Of a stretch of 35,825 bases of DNA, positions 1-7,167 are shown in pieces. The notes under the pieces were generated by a model. That model ran no database searches. It saw only the letters and a program-made list of their open reading frames with translations, and had not been told where the DNA came from. The first letter of the stretch is position 1. Each line of letters opens with the position of its first letter. Origin of the DNA: Elusimicrobiota bacterium (GTDB lineage Bacteria; Elusimicrobiota; Elusimicrobia; Elusimicrobiales; UBA9959); assembly GCA_003450815.1 (NCBI GenBank), contig DMES01000004.1, forward strand, positions 1 through 35,825, written 5' to 3'. Made by a program: the position numbers and the translations under genes.

Positions 1-281
1 TATCTTAGCGGGGATGGGCCTTTCGTCCTTGGTAGAGCATGGCTACCGGCCACGGTCGCGAAAAATTCACCCACCTTCCTTGGCTAAAAGTAACCGGTAA
101 AGAGCCTCCATGGGCATAACGCGATTACAAAATACAAGTAAAAGCCAGGGATAACCCGCTTTTTATTCTCATTTGAAAAGAAGATTTTCAGGTGAAAATC
201 TTTCCACCATCTTAATCCGCCTCCAATCCCGATAAAGGCCTCTTTTAGCCATAAAAGCAAAAAAATAGCTTTTCTATTTAG
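1..281. other. Left-edge gene-free stretch
   Basis: I see no convincing gene here; the open frame on the minus strand overlaps the promoter and start of the next gene and resembles no family. There is one perfect hairpin at 181-202 with arms AAGATTTTC and GAAAATCTT and loop AGGT. It has no clean T-run after it on the + strand. On the minus strand it is followed by TTTTC, so it could be a terminator of a gene outside the window. Confidence 0.5.
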
Positions 282-298
282 TTGGCACATAAATTGCT
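282..298 (+). promoter_or_regulatory. Sigma-54 (-24/-12) promoter
   Basis: The -24 element TTGGCAC (282-288) and -12 element TTGCT (294-298) have exactly 10 bp between the invariant GG and GC. This fits the sigma-54 consensus TGGCAC-N5-TTGCW. It lies about 50 bp before the start of the secreted Cys-rich protein, so the transcript would carry a leader of about 40 nt. Sigma-54 promoters need an enhancer-binding protein; no activator gene is visible in the window. Confidence 0.65.
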
Positions 299-348
299 CT
301 GTAGTGAGCATGGCAGTACAAAATCTAGAAGGTTGGGAGACGATAATT

Positions 349-1050
349 ATGAAAAGGAGCAATATACTAATCACGATGTTCACGGCGTTAATAGCGACGA
401 CACCTGTCGTCAGAGCTGAACAATTCACTCTGGACTTTGACAGCAAAGGCAGTATCCCCAGGACTTTCATGGAGGCGATAAAAACACCTGAGAAGTACGG
501 TTGTGTTGATATAGCGACTGTACCTGCCCCAACACCTACACAAGTTAACGTCTACAACCATAAGGGGGAAGAATACGAACTTAATCATTCTATTGGGACA
601 GCCATAGAAGACTGTGAGAAAAAAGGATTCGGCGTTTTAAAAAACAACTTCGAGGTATTGCTTGCGAAGGGAATCCTACAGGAAAAGCGTGATTTTGTTT
701 ATAATAGTAAACAGATATATGAGTTTCCCCGAAGATTATTTACGGGGACGGAAGAAGCGGTATCGAACACCGCAACCGACCTGCTAGATATAACTAAGAA
801 CTGTGTGGTTTGGGAAACGACACAGGAATGCACTACAGGTCAGAAGGAGGTGTGTCATAACATTTGCGCAGCCGCAGTGCTCGTATGCCTTGCAGCTACA
901 GACGGAGTTGGGGCACCGGTTTGCTCATATGCAGCACCCGTCTGTACTATTGCTTGTTCTTTTGTTTCGGATACGGTCTGCGTTCCTGTCAAGCATTGCA
1001 CGCAGTACGCCACCTGGCCCGGTCAGCAACCCCAAGCCGAGCCTTGGTGA
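349..1050 (+). CDS. Secreted cysteine-rich hypothetical protein
   Basis: Predicted 233-residue exported protein of unknown function. I chose the ATG at 349, not the upstream in-frame ATG at 304, because it opens directly with a classical signal peptide: MKRS, a hydrophobic core, then VVRA as probable cleavage site. The first part of the mature protein is polar with few cysteines. The last third, from about residue 150, has about a dozen cysteines in pairs and short spacings such as CHNICAAAVLVC and CTIACSFVSDTVC, suggesting disulphides in the periplasm or outside the cell. A sigma-54-type promoter lies upstream and a small membrane protein follows 69 bp downstream, possibly on the same transcript. 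I recognise no family. It lies just left of the miaB-linked island and may not belong to it. Confidence 0.75.
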   Translation: MKRSNILITMFTALIATTPVVRAEQFTLDFDSKGSIPRTFMEAIKTPEKYGCVDIATVPAPTPTQVNVYNHKGEEYELNHSIGTAIEDCEKKGFGVLKNNFEVLLAKGILQEKRDFVYNSKQIYEFPRRLFTGTEEAVSNTATDLLDITKNCVVWETTQECTTGQKEVCHNICAAAVLVCLAATDGVGAPVCSYAAPVCTIACSFVSDTVCVPVKHCTQYATWPGQQPQAEPW

Positions 1051-1119
1051 GTTTTAGTTTTACGGGTTCCAACTGGCTAGCGGAATGTAAAATATGTCAG
1101 AGTGTTGAGGAGAATATAT

Positions 1120-1314
1120 ATGTATAATTCCAAGAAATTTAAAGGCAGGTACATAGGGGCAATTACTGGGGCGACCTTATCATTTGCGTTATGGATTATG
1201 AAACACGCTCCATATAGCTTCTTTGAGGCGTTGTGGATCGCCTGTCTGCCAGGTGTCTTCGGTTTTATTGGCGACTATGTGCAGCGGAAATGGTTCTCAA
1301 AACTGGAGAAGTAA
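1120..1314 (+). CDS. Small membrane protein
   Basis: A 64-residue hypothetical protein. The ATG at 1120 is preferred over 1102 because a GAGGAGA ribosome binding site lies 7 nt before it. A basic N-terminus (YNSKKFKGRY) precedes two hydrophobic stretches, about residues 12-26 and 33-52, with glycine-rich positions. A basic tail, QRKWFSKLEK, follows. The layout suggests a two-helix inner-membrane protein. No family is recognised. It follows the secreted Cys-rich protein after 69 bp with no terminator visible between, so the two may be co-transcribed from the sigma-54-type promoter. Confidence 0.6.
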   Translation: MYNSKKFKGRYIGAITGATLSFALWIMKHAPYSFFEALWIACLPGVFGFIGDYVQRKWFSKLEK

Positions 1315-1387
1315 TAAGGAGCCTGAGTTTTTAGGAAAGCACAGATAGCTTCCAATTCAAGTATACATCAACTCTGTAGAAAGATTA

Positions 1388-1468
1388 ATGCAGAAACCGG
1401 AAAGATCAAAACCAGCCGTGCCGCCAAACCACCCGCATAAAGCAGTCCACATCATTACATTCGGCTGA
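1388..1468 (+). pseudogene. Displaced MiaB 5' end, copy A
   Basis: A 26-codon frame from ATG 1388 to TGA 1466 that ends AVHIITFG-stop. The last 24 bases before the stop's final base are identical to codons 34-42 of the intact miaB at 15087. Weaker similarity (ACCCGC, AAGC) extends a few bases further upstream. The stop TGA sits exactly where MiaB has TGC for its first cluster cysteine. The preceding residues are Pro/Lys-rich as in MiaB N-terminal extensions but not otherwise alignable. I read it as the left-behind 5' end of miaB after insertion of foreign DNA. A functional leader peptide is the alternative. Confidence 0.6.
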
Positions 1469-1831
1469 ACTTTTGGATCGATTAGACCGGAGCCTCTTTC
1501 CGTTCCTTAAGTCCCTCTATCTTTGATTTTGGAGAGACCGCGAGATGTCGTCGCGGGCGTGGCCGCGATGCGCGGCCAGCCGGCCCTCAACAGGGCCTTG
1601 GCCGGGGCCGCTCCCGGGCCGCCAAAGGCGGCCCGTACTAGCCTATGGCTGTGCCGTATCAAGCGCTATGCGCATCAGACGGCCAGCGCAGAATTTAATT
1701 TTTTTCTTATTTTAAAATTATGGCCACCGGGAGAAAGAATTTAAACGGGGGAACCTTGGTTTATTAAAAACCCGCCCAGGCTCGCTGTTCGCTCGCCCTG
1801 GCGGGCTTTTCTGTTACTGTTATGTAGCCCC
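1469..1831 (+). repeat. Structured island repeat, copy A
   Basis: This is the first copy of an element seen again at 7168, 9355/11040 and, as a tail only, 12983. Parts shared with B and C are the GAGATGTCGTCGCGGGCG block near 1542, an AT-rich tract followed by ATGGCCACCGG near 1690-1732, and a terminator-like hairpin at 1771-1810 followed by TTTTCTGTTA and TATGTAGCCCC. A perfect hairpin CGGGCCGCC-AAA-GGCGGCCCG lies at 1615-1635, and the same place is also paired in B and C. The only open frames are not conserved between copies, so it is treated as non-coding. Confidence 0.75.
1771..1810 (+). terminator. Intrinsic terminator-like hairpin in repeat A
   Basis: Arms CCCGCC and GGCGGG (extended by AGG/CCT with one bulged C) are followed by CTTTTCTGTT. 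In copy C the outer C-G pair is replaced by A-T on both arms, so pairing is conserved. It would stop transcription entering the next cassette. Confidence 0.6.
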
Positions 1832-1887
1832 GGTAGAAGCAGCAACTACCGAGTAATCCTCGGCAGTTCAATAGCTGCATCATTGGC

Positions 1888-1916
1888 TTGTATAGTAGCC
1901 AATTGGATGGTATACT
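1888..1916 (+). promoter_or_regulatory. Promoter of MNT-HEPN module, leaderless
   Basis: The -35 TTGTAT (1888-1893) and -10 TATACT (1911-1916) are 17 bp apart. The ATG at 1923 is 7 nt after the -10, which puts the expected start of transcription on or next to the start codon. The -10 lies in a near-palindrome, GGATGGTATACTATCC, a likely operator for the HTH-bearing first gene. Confidence 0.65.
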
Positions 1917-1922
1917 ATCCAC

Positions 1923-2549
1923 ATGCCTAATAAGACAAGCTTTCTCAACTCCCCATTAAACTGGGTCTTTTCAGCCCCCAGCAATATCGCCGTTATACGG
2001 GCGCTTAAAGACAGCCGAGAGGGAATGAGCGGCCGGGCCGCCGCTCGGGCGGCCGGATTCACGCATCAGGCATGCCGCCGTGCGCTTGGGGATCTTGAGT
2101 CCGCCGGAATTATTATACGGCAGGGAGCAGGCCACACTCAACTTGTCCGACTTAATTTCGAAAACATCCTTGTAAAAGAGGCCCTGCTTCCCATGTTCCG
2201 GGCGGAAAAGAGTTTTCTGGAGTCGGCGCGCCTCAAGATTCGAAAGGAATTCGGGCAGCATGCGCGTACTGCAACACTTTTCGGAAGCGCTGCAAGAAAA
2301 GAGGATGAACCGGGAAGCGATGCGGACCTTCTGCTTGTAACAGACGCACAAGACAAGGAGCTCCTGGAAGAAAGAGCACGTAAATTTGGAAAAAGATTCA
2401 TTGCAGAATACGGAGTGAGATTCTCCCCGATGGTACTGACAACCCGTGAAGCCCGTGCCAAGTACAATAAGTCAGCCCCGCTTCTCAAGAATATCCTTGA
2501 GCACGGGATTGACCTGCTATCAGAGCGTCTGAAGGACATAATCAAATGA
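1923..2549 (+). CDS. wHTH-nucleotidyltransferase antitoxin, MNT type
   Basis: A 208-residue protein with a winged-helix N-terminal domain (about residues 20-75, ending near GIIIRQGAG) joined to a minimal nucleotidyltransferase domain. The NTase signature LFGSAARKEDEPGSDADLLLV (about 119-139) carries the GS motif and the D-x-D metal-binding pair. In MNT-HEPN systems such an enzyme AMPylates and silences the HEPN RNase. The next gene overlaps by 4 bp (ATGA) and looks like that HEPN partner. The fused HTH suggests the protein also represses its own leaderless promoter, whose -10 lies in a dyad. It is the first gene of the cassette after repeat A. The family call is firm; toxin neutralisation is inferred from the module type. 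Confidence 0.8.
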   Translation: MPNKTSFLNSPLNWVFSAPSNIAVIRALKDSREGMSGRAAARAAGFTHQACRRALGDLESAGIIIRQGAGHTQLVRLNFENILVKEALLPMFRAEKSFLESARLKIRKEFGQHARTATLFGSAARKEDEPGSDADLLLVTDAQDKELLEERARKFGKRFIAEYGVRFSPMVLTTREARAKYNKSAPLLKNILEHGIDLLSERLKDIIK

Positions 2550-2959
2550 CCCCGAGAAGACACCGCCGAGTTTCCGTACCAAAATCCAAGAAATCCGACT
2601 ATATCCGCGTAGCCGAGAACTTCTATAAAGGCGCTGAGGTCGCGAAAGAGTTTGACTACTGCAACGCTGCCGGGGTTCTTATAGTTCACGCAGCCATTGC
2701 CTACACTGACGCCCTTACCATAAAATTCGGCGGGGTAAAAAGCAAAGGCGAAGACCACATGGCCGCCGTTGGCCTCCTGCACCAGGTTGTTGCGCTGGAC
2801 GAGCAGGGTAAAGCCGGGGCACGGCACCTGGAAAAGATCATCAACGAGAAGAACCGCGTTTCTTACGAGGGGGAAGTCTATACAAAAAAAGATGTAGACA
2901 ATCTCTGGAAACACTTACTCCGCTACCAAACCTGGGCAGTTTCAATGCTTGAAAGTTAG
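2546..2959 (+). CDS. HEPN-domain protein, probable toxin partner
   Basis: A 137-residue, mostly helical protein whose reading frame overlaps the MNT gene by 4 bp. The central part (AGVLIVHAAIAYTDALTIK) and the C-terminal KNRVSYEGEVYTKKDVDNLW stretch match the HEPN-like pattern in which KNR-x-x-YEG precedes a last helix ending in an aromatic-rich W. In MNT-HEPN pairs the HEPN protein is a ribonuclease with an R-x4-6-H motif. A clear motif of that form is not obvious here: the Arg in NRVSYEG has no His at the usual distance. This may be a non-catalytic or differently built HEPN. Translational coupling with the MNT gene supports a two-gene module. Confidence 0.65.
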   Translation: MTPRRHRRVSVPKSKKSDYIRVAENFYKGAEVAKEFDYCNAAGVLIVHAAIAYTDALTIKFGGVKSKGEDHMAAVGLLHQVVALDEQGKAGARHLEKIINEKNRVSYEGEVYTKKDVDNLWKHLLRYQTWAVSMLES

Positions 2960-2989
2960 AAATAAGTGCAAATACTCCGACGATAATTA

Positions 2990-3017
2990 CAAATTAGTAG
3001 GTTTGCCTGCTAATTTG
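2990..3017. promoter_or_regulatory. 28-bp dyad, type CAAATTAGTAGG
   Basis: Arms CAAATTAGTAGG and CCTGCTAATTTG flank a 4-nt centre TTTG with one mismatch. An almost identical dyad stands at 7895-7922 before the AAA ATPase gene. It lies between the HEPN gene and the palindrome in front of the AbiE-like pair. It could be a repressor site or the stem of a weak terminator. Confidence 0.5.
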
Positions 3018-3029
3018 TTCCGTTTCCGT

Positions 3030-3068
3030 ATATTGCATATTGCAATATGCAATATTGTCTGCTATACT
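3030..3068 (+). promoter_or_regulatory. Palindromic operator and promoter of AbiE-like pair 1
   Basis: A perfect 26-bp palindrome (3030-3055, half-site ATATTGCATATTG) contains the -35 TTGCAA (3040-3045). The -10 TATACT is at 3063-3068, spacer 17 bp, and the ATG follows at 3075. The transcript is therefore predicted to be leaderless, and binding at the palindrome would block RNA polymerase. The same arrangement recurs at 13168-13206. Confidence 0.75.
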
Positions 3069-3074
3069 ATAACC

Positions 3075-3638
3075 ATGAGACCATTCAACGGCATTAAACC
3101 GCAGGATATAGCCGTCCTTCTTAAGCTGGTGGCCCTGAGTGACAAGAAGTGGCGCCACGTAGATCTGGCAGCGGCGCTGGGGCTCTCGCAAACCGAGATC
3201 AGTTTTTCATTAAACCGCTCCCGCACGGTCGGTTTCCTGGACTCGGCAAAAAAGAAAGTCATGAAAGCGGCTTTGCTTGAATTCCTGATACACGGTCTTA
3301 AATACGCCTTCCCGGCAAGACCCGGACCGGTTTCCAGAGGCATGCCCACAGCACACTCCGCAGCACCGTTGGCCTCAAGAATAGTATCGACCGAGGCAGA
3401 CATGTATGTTTGGCCCAGCGACAAAGGCAAGGCACGCGGGCAAACTATTGAGCCTCTTTATAATAACGCCCCGCTAGCGGCGGAGAAAGACACGGAACTG
3501 TACGAACTACTTGCACTGGCGGACGCCATCAGGGCCGGGCGAGCCCGCGAGCAGGCCCTGGCCATCCGTGAACTTGAAACGCGCTTCAGGAAGGCAGATA
3601 AAAATGAACAGCGTGGAAATGCTGACGCATATAGCTAA
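3075..3638 (+). CDS. HTH antitoxin-like protein of AbiE-like pair, copy 1
   Basis: A 187-residue protein beginning with a winged-helix/HTH region: about residues 14-50, HVDLAAALGLSQTEISFSLN as recognition part. Next comes a central segment with PARPGPVSRGMPTAHSAAPL and a helical tail. The start at 3075 is chosen because the promoter lies directly before it and the paralogue at 13213 starts at the same place; the frame is open further upstream. It resembles the antitoxin half of AbiE-type (type IV) toxin-antitoxin pairs by layout: HTH gene first, nucleotidyltransferase second. Compared with copy 2, its end is shifted by a small indel, so the stop is lost and about 11 foreign residues are added while running into the next gene. 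Confidence 0.7.
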   Translation: MRPFNGIKPQDIAVLLKLVALSDKKWRHVDLAAALGLSQTEISFSLNRSRTVGFLDSAKKKVMKAALLEFLIHGLKYAFPARPGPVSRGMPTAHSAAPLASRIVSTEADMYVWPSDKGKARGQTIEPLYNNAPLAAEKDTELYELLALADAIRAGRAREQALAIRELETRFRKADKNEQRGNADAYS

Positions 3639-4290
3639 AGGCCTTGGGCCGCTCAAAGACAAAGTAGTATTTGTCGGCGGCAGCACGGTTTCACTATATC
3701 TCACCGATCCCGGCGCCGCCACAGTGCGCCCTACTGAAGACGTGGACTGCGTGACTCAAGTGCTCACCCGCACCCAATACTACAAGCTCGAAGCAGAACT
3801 TGAACAGCTTGGATTTCACCACGTTACAGAGAAAGGCGCTCCTATTTGCCGATGAAGCTACCACGGTCTTACCGCCGACATAATGCCTACCGAAGGCTCC
3901 GTGCTGAATTTTAAGAATAGCTGGTATCCAGATGGCTACGAATTCGCCATAAGGGTGGGACTTCCAAGTGGAGCGCAAGTGCGCATCTTTTCACTGCCTT
4001 ACTTCCTCGCCTCTAAGATTGAGGCGTTCGCGGATAGAGGCCACGGCGATTTCCTGACCAGCCCCGACATGGAAGACATTATCACCGTACTAGACGGCTC
4101 CAAAACAGTTGCCGAAGAGATTTCAACCGCGCCTGCTAAGGTCAAAGAATATCTCGCGAAAAGGTTCCGTGAATTCCTGAAGGACGACAGATTTATAGAA
4201 AGCCTTGAGGGAAACCTGCGCTCACCTGCCGGCACCTCAGGCCGTGTAGAGCGGATAAAGAATATACTTAACTCATTAACATCTAGATAA
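3604..4290 (+). pseudogene. AbiEii-like nucleotidyltransferase, copy 1, broken by TGA
   Basis: The frame matches the intact copy at 13740 nearly end to end, including the NTase motif VGGSTVSLYL and the metal-binding TEDVDCV. Codon 84, which is TGG (Trp) in copy 2 within ICRWSYKG, is TGA here (3853-3855), and the preceding CGC is CGA. The remaining frame downstream is open to 4290, so the lesion looks recent. Translation would give an 83-residue stub with the nucleotide-binding motifs but not the helical C-terminal part. TGA recoding as Trp is unlikely because TGA serves as a normal stop elsewhere in the window. In AbiE systems this protein is the growth-arresting toxin, so its loss while the HTH gene stays open would be tolerated. 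Confidence 0.75.
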
Positions 4291-4315
4291 ACTTCATGGA
4301 CAAACAAATGAAGGC

Positions 4316-4363
4316 GGCGGTCTAAGATTCCCCAGTTTACGGCGGTCTGGATTCCCCACTTTG
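4316..4363. repeat. Direct repeat GGCGGTCT-n-GATTCCCC
   Basis: Two tandem near-copies occur at 4316-4339 and 4341-4363, each GGCGGTCT followed by ATTCCCCA and TTT. Such tandem terminal repeats are typical of IS21-type ends, but no transposase gene is present. This is probably a transposon end remnant. Confidence 0.35.
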
Positions 4364-4410
4364 TAAGCCAACCCATGCGCCAGCCGCCCTGCAAAAACAG
4401 CCTTTTTCAC

Positions 4411-4445
4411 CGCGACAATAAGCTGTCGCGTTGGTCTGCTATACT
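4411..4445 (+). promoter_or_regulatory. CGACA-N6-TGTCG operator and promoter
   Basis: A dyad CGCGACA-N6-TGTCGCG at 4411-4430 is followed by GTTG and the -10 TATACT at 4440-4445. The same dyad with the same distance to the -10 occurs at 11489-11521. A strong GGGAGG ribosome binding site (4455-4460) precedes the ATG at 4469, so this promoter is not leaderless. Confidence 0.6.
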
Positions 4446-4468
4446 TTTTACTATGGGAGGATTATTAT

Positions 4469-4723
4469 ATGAGCGAGGGTGACCATCTGGATTCTCTTGT
4501 AATTGAATATAAAACTCTTCTTCGCAAAAGCGTGTCCAATAACAATCAGAACAACTGCGATGAGAAACATATTATTGAGAACCTGACAAAATCGGCTGAT
4601 TGGAGCCCGCAAGGCGCAAATGAAATATTGGGACTGGTAAATAATTATGGAGCATTCATACTCCGTAACGCTCTGGCAATTGCCGTAGCGCTCGGGAAAG
4701 AAGACGGCGCTCTGGGATTATAA
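4469..4723 (+). CDS. Small protein of unknown function
   Basis: An 84-residue protein with a good ribosome binding site (GGGAGG, 8 nt spacing) and its own promoter. The N-terminal half is polar and Asn-rich. The C-terminal half, with WSPQGANEILGLVNNYGAF and LRNALAIAVALGKEDGALGL, is more ordered and ends at a typical short stop. No family is assigned. The gene lies 14 bp before the (broken) DUF1016 nuclease gene and probably shares its transcript, so it may be an accessory or regulator of that nuclease. The same operator type controls the RhuM region, which hints at a shared repressor. Confidence 0.6.
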   Translation: MSEGDHLDSLVIEYKTLLRKSVSNNNQNNCDEKHIIENLTKSADWSPQGANEILGLVNNYGAFILRNALAIAVALGKEDGALGL

Positions 4724-4737
4724 TGAAGGGGAACAAT

Positions 4738-5818
4738 ATGAAAAGTCGAAAAAAAAGGATAAGCATTATTTAAGCGCATCATCCCTGCCACTTGAAGGCG
4801 CCGGATTTAATGCGCTGCTGGGTAAATTGCGCGGCCTTATACAGCAGGCACACCGGCAGGCGTTGCGCGCGGTTGATATTGTACAGGTGCGCACAGGATG
4901 GGAAATGGGACGGCATATTGTTGAATTTCAGCAGGGCGGTGCAGCCAGAGCAGAATACGGCACGCATCTTCTCAGCCGCCTGGCTGGGAAACTGACACCT
5001 GAATTCGGCCAAGGTTTTGATGAGCGGAATCTGCGCAATATGCGGGCTTTCTTTCAGACATTTCCAATTTGGAACGCACTGCGTTCCGAATTGAGCTGGA
5101 CCCACTACCTGCTATTGCTTCGCGTGGAGGACGAACATGCACGCCAGTGGTACATGAGAACGAGGCCGCCGATCAAAACTGGGGAAGCCGCGCTCTTGAG
5201 CGTTAGATCGGCACTCTTTATTATGAACGGCTCCTTGCCAGCAAAGACCGGAAACCAGTGCGCAGTGAGGCATCCGCCAGGATTACCGAGGCGAACAGGT
5301 CACCAAGGGATTTTGTGCGCGATCCGGTGCTTCTGGAATTCCTGGGCCTGACCGGGTCCGGGAAACTGCTGGAATCAAATCTGGAGCAGTCTTTAATAGA
5401 CAATCTTCAACATTTCCTGCTTGAACTGGGCAAAGGCTTTGCCTTTGTGGCTCGTCAGCAGAGGCTTAGCACGGAAACCAAAGACTTTTTCGTAGACCTT
5501 GTCTTTTATAACTACCAACTGAAATGCTTTGTATTGTTTGACCTTAAAACGAAAGAATTGGCGCATCAGGACATAGGACAGATGGATATGTATGTCCGGA
5601 TGTATGATGAACTTAAACGGAGCAAGGGTGACAATCCGACTGTCGGCATTATCCTGTGCGCTCAAAAAGACGCTTCCGTTGTACGCTTTTCAATACTAAA
5701 AAAACATAAGCGGCTCTTTGCCACTAAATACAGGCTTGTTTTGCCGTCCGAAGATGAGTTGCGCGCGGAGCTTGAACGCGAGCAAAATCTTTTTGCAGGA
5801 AGAAAAATTGTAAAATAA
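4738..5818 (+). pseudogene. DUF1016 (YhcG-type) PDDEXK nuclease, multiply disrupted
   Basis: Three lesions are visible. An 8-A run at 4749-4756 shifts the frame after six codons. Two extra bases near 5156 break WYM-NEAADQNW. A TAG at 5204-5206 stands where the family context suggests Gln in LER-Q-IGTLYYERL. Joined across these, the protein has the DUF1016 N-terminal helical domain (GLIQQAHRQALRAVDIVQV, later ELSWTHYLLLLRV) and a C-terminal PDDEXK-like nuclease with DFFVDLVFYNYQLKCFVLFD-LKTKEL, where the usual E-x-K reads D-x-K. Family members are found in defence and toxin contexts. AAGGGGAAC before ATG 4738 is a good ribosome binding site, so decay is likely recent. A frameshift in the A-run alone could be an assembly error; the other two make that unlikely overall. 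Confidence 0.75.
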
Positions 5819-5831
5819 GCGCGTATAACCT

Positions 5832-6554
5832 ATGTCCCAGAATTCCGCTATTGAATGGACCGAATCCACCTGGAACCCGGTAACCGGCTGCACTAAGATA
5901 AGTGACGGTTGCTTTAACTGCTATGCCGCGCGCATGGCACACCGGCTTAAGGCTATGGGCTCGGCCCATTACAAAAACGGATTTAAGCTGACCGTCCACC
6001 GGGATTCATTAGCACTGCCTCTCAATTGGAAAAAGCCGCAGATCATCTTCGTAAACTCGATGAGCGACCTTTTTCATAAAGACGTTCCAAGCGCCTTTAT
6101 CCAAGACATGTTCGCGGTGATGAAGAATGCCTATTGGCACAAATTCCAAATCCTCACAAAGCGCTCCGAGCGCCTTTTGTGCATGAGCAAAGAACTTACC
6201 TGGGCTGACAATATCCTAATGGGCGTTACCATAGAAAACGAAAAGCATCTATACCGCCTTGCCCACCTCAAGAAGACTGGCGCGAAAACCAAGTTCCTTT
6301 CATTGGAACCTTTGATTGGCCCCTTGCCCAATCTGACCCTTAAAGGCATAAACTGGGTTATCGTAGGGGGAGAGTCCGGCCCCGGCGCCCGCCCCATAGA
6401 AAAAGCCTGGGTGGACAGCATAAACAATAAATGTTTTAAAAACAAAGTCCCGTTCTTCTTCAAACAGTGGGGGGGAATAAACAAAAAGAAAGCCGGGCGC
6501 TCTTTGGACGGAAAAACCTATAGCCAAAAACCAGAAGTTTTAACTGTACCATGA
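5832..6554 (+). CDS. DUF5131 phage Gp37/Gp68-family protein
   Basis: A 240-residue protein of the Gp37/Gp68 (DUF5131) family. It begins with the hallmark IEWTESTWNPVTGC and a three-cysteine cluster, C-TKISDG-C-FN-C (about residues 20-30), like the metal or Fe-S ligand set of this family. Further conserved stretches are IFVNSMSDLFHKDVP, ILTKRSERL, MGVTIEN, FLSLEPLIGPL and VIVGGESGPGARP, with FFFKQWGG near the end. All are family-typical, and the length is normal. The biochemical role is not established; a radical-SAM-like fold has been suggested by the cysteine pattern and TIM-barrel-like motifs. It starts 13 bp after the DUF1016 remnant without a ribosome binding site, so it is probably co-transcribed. 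A truncated second copy lies at 12755. Confidence 0.85.
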   Translation: MSQNSAIEWTESTWNPVTGCTKISDGCFNCYAARMAHRLKAMGSAHYKNGFKLTVHRDSLALPLNWKKPQIIFVNSMSDLFHKDVPSAFIQDMFAVMKNAYWHKFQILTKRSERLLCMSKELTWADNILMGVTIENEKHLYRLAHLKKTGAKTKFLSLEPLIGPLPNLTLKGINWVIVGGESGPGARPIEKAWVDSINNKCFKNKVPFFFKQWGGINKKKAGRSLDGKTYSQKPEVLTVP

Positions 6555-6616
6555 AAGGGATAATATTTCTCTTCATCTGAAAAACATTTTTGCCGAAAAA
6601 GAACCAGACCCGAATT

Positions 6617-6643
6617 CAGTTACCGAGGAATTCTCGGTAACTG
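6617..6643. other. Perfect 11-bp stem-loop
   Basis: Arms CAGTTACCGAG and CTCGGTAACTG flank the loop GAATT. It is located after the DUF5131 gene and just before the MITE, with no T-run following, so it is not a standard terminator. A hairpin with the same GAATT loop occurs at 13131-13153. Confidence 0.5.
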
Positions 6644-6654
6644 CCGATGGAAAT

Positions 6655-7026
6655 GGGGTCAGCCCCGAATGGCACTAACTTAAGAAAAGGCAAATTTTAA
6701 TATTATCAGTTCTCTAATACCGTCGGGTGGGTGAGTCCGTCGTATCTAAATAAGGGCGGGATTACCTATCACATAAAAAAAAAGCTAAAACTATAATCTG
6801 CGCGGGTGGCACGGGACTGGATAAGCAAAACGCTCCGGAGCCCGCCGCTTGCGTAGCGCGGCGGGCGAGGATGCGAAGGGCGGGCACGGTGCTGCCCGAC
6901 CCTGGTTTTGCGTTCCAGTTCCGTGCCAGGCCCCGCGCTCTCAAGGGATAAGCCGCTGTTTAAGGTTTCTATGTATCCCCTTGTGAAAGACGGGGGCTTA
7001 AGTTAGCGCCATTCGGGTCAGCCCCC
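6655..7026. mobile_element. MITE-like element, about 372 bp
   Basis: Inverted ends of about 30 bp are at 6655-6684 and 6997-7026; both contain CGAATGGC-R-CTAACTTAAG. The interior has no convincing gene. It is rich in secondary structure, with a nested long inverted repeat GGCACGGGACTGG / CCAGTTCCGTGCC and the hairpin GCCCGCCGC / GCGGCGGGC. Lack of a transposase and the paired ends fit a non-autonomous element. No certain target duplication is seen. Confidence 0.65.
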
Positions 7027-7080
7027 ATTATGATAGAATGAAAATACGGGAACGCTGTACAAAAACAACTTACTAACAAT

Positions 7081-7167
7081 ATGTCAATCAACAAATCAGA
7101 TCACGAGTATACAGAACTTCCGGAGCACTCAGGGCGGAGGAAGGTCTGCATCATTACTTTCGGCTGA
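7081..7167 (+). pseudogene. Displaced MiaB 5' end, copy B
   Basis: A 28-codon frame from ATG 7081 to TGA 7165 ending RRKVCIITFG-stop. Compared with MiaB (KRVHIITFGC) the register is identical and the stop again replaces the first cluster Cys codon. There is a CAC to TGC change (His to Cys) and a silent ACA to ACT. A -10-like TATGAT lies at about 7029. The N-terminal residues differ from copies A and C, as MiaB N-terminal extensions differ between species. Confidence 0.6.

Noticed and set aside
3853..3855. TGA recoded as tryptophan in this organism
   Set aside because: TGA is the normal stop of several genes here (e.g. miaB with its ATGA overlap), and Trp is encoded by TGG throughout intact genes.
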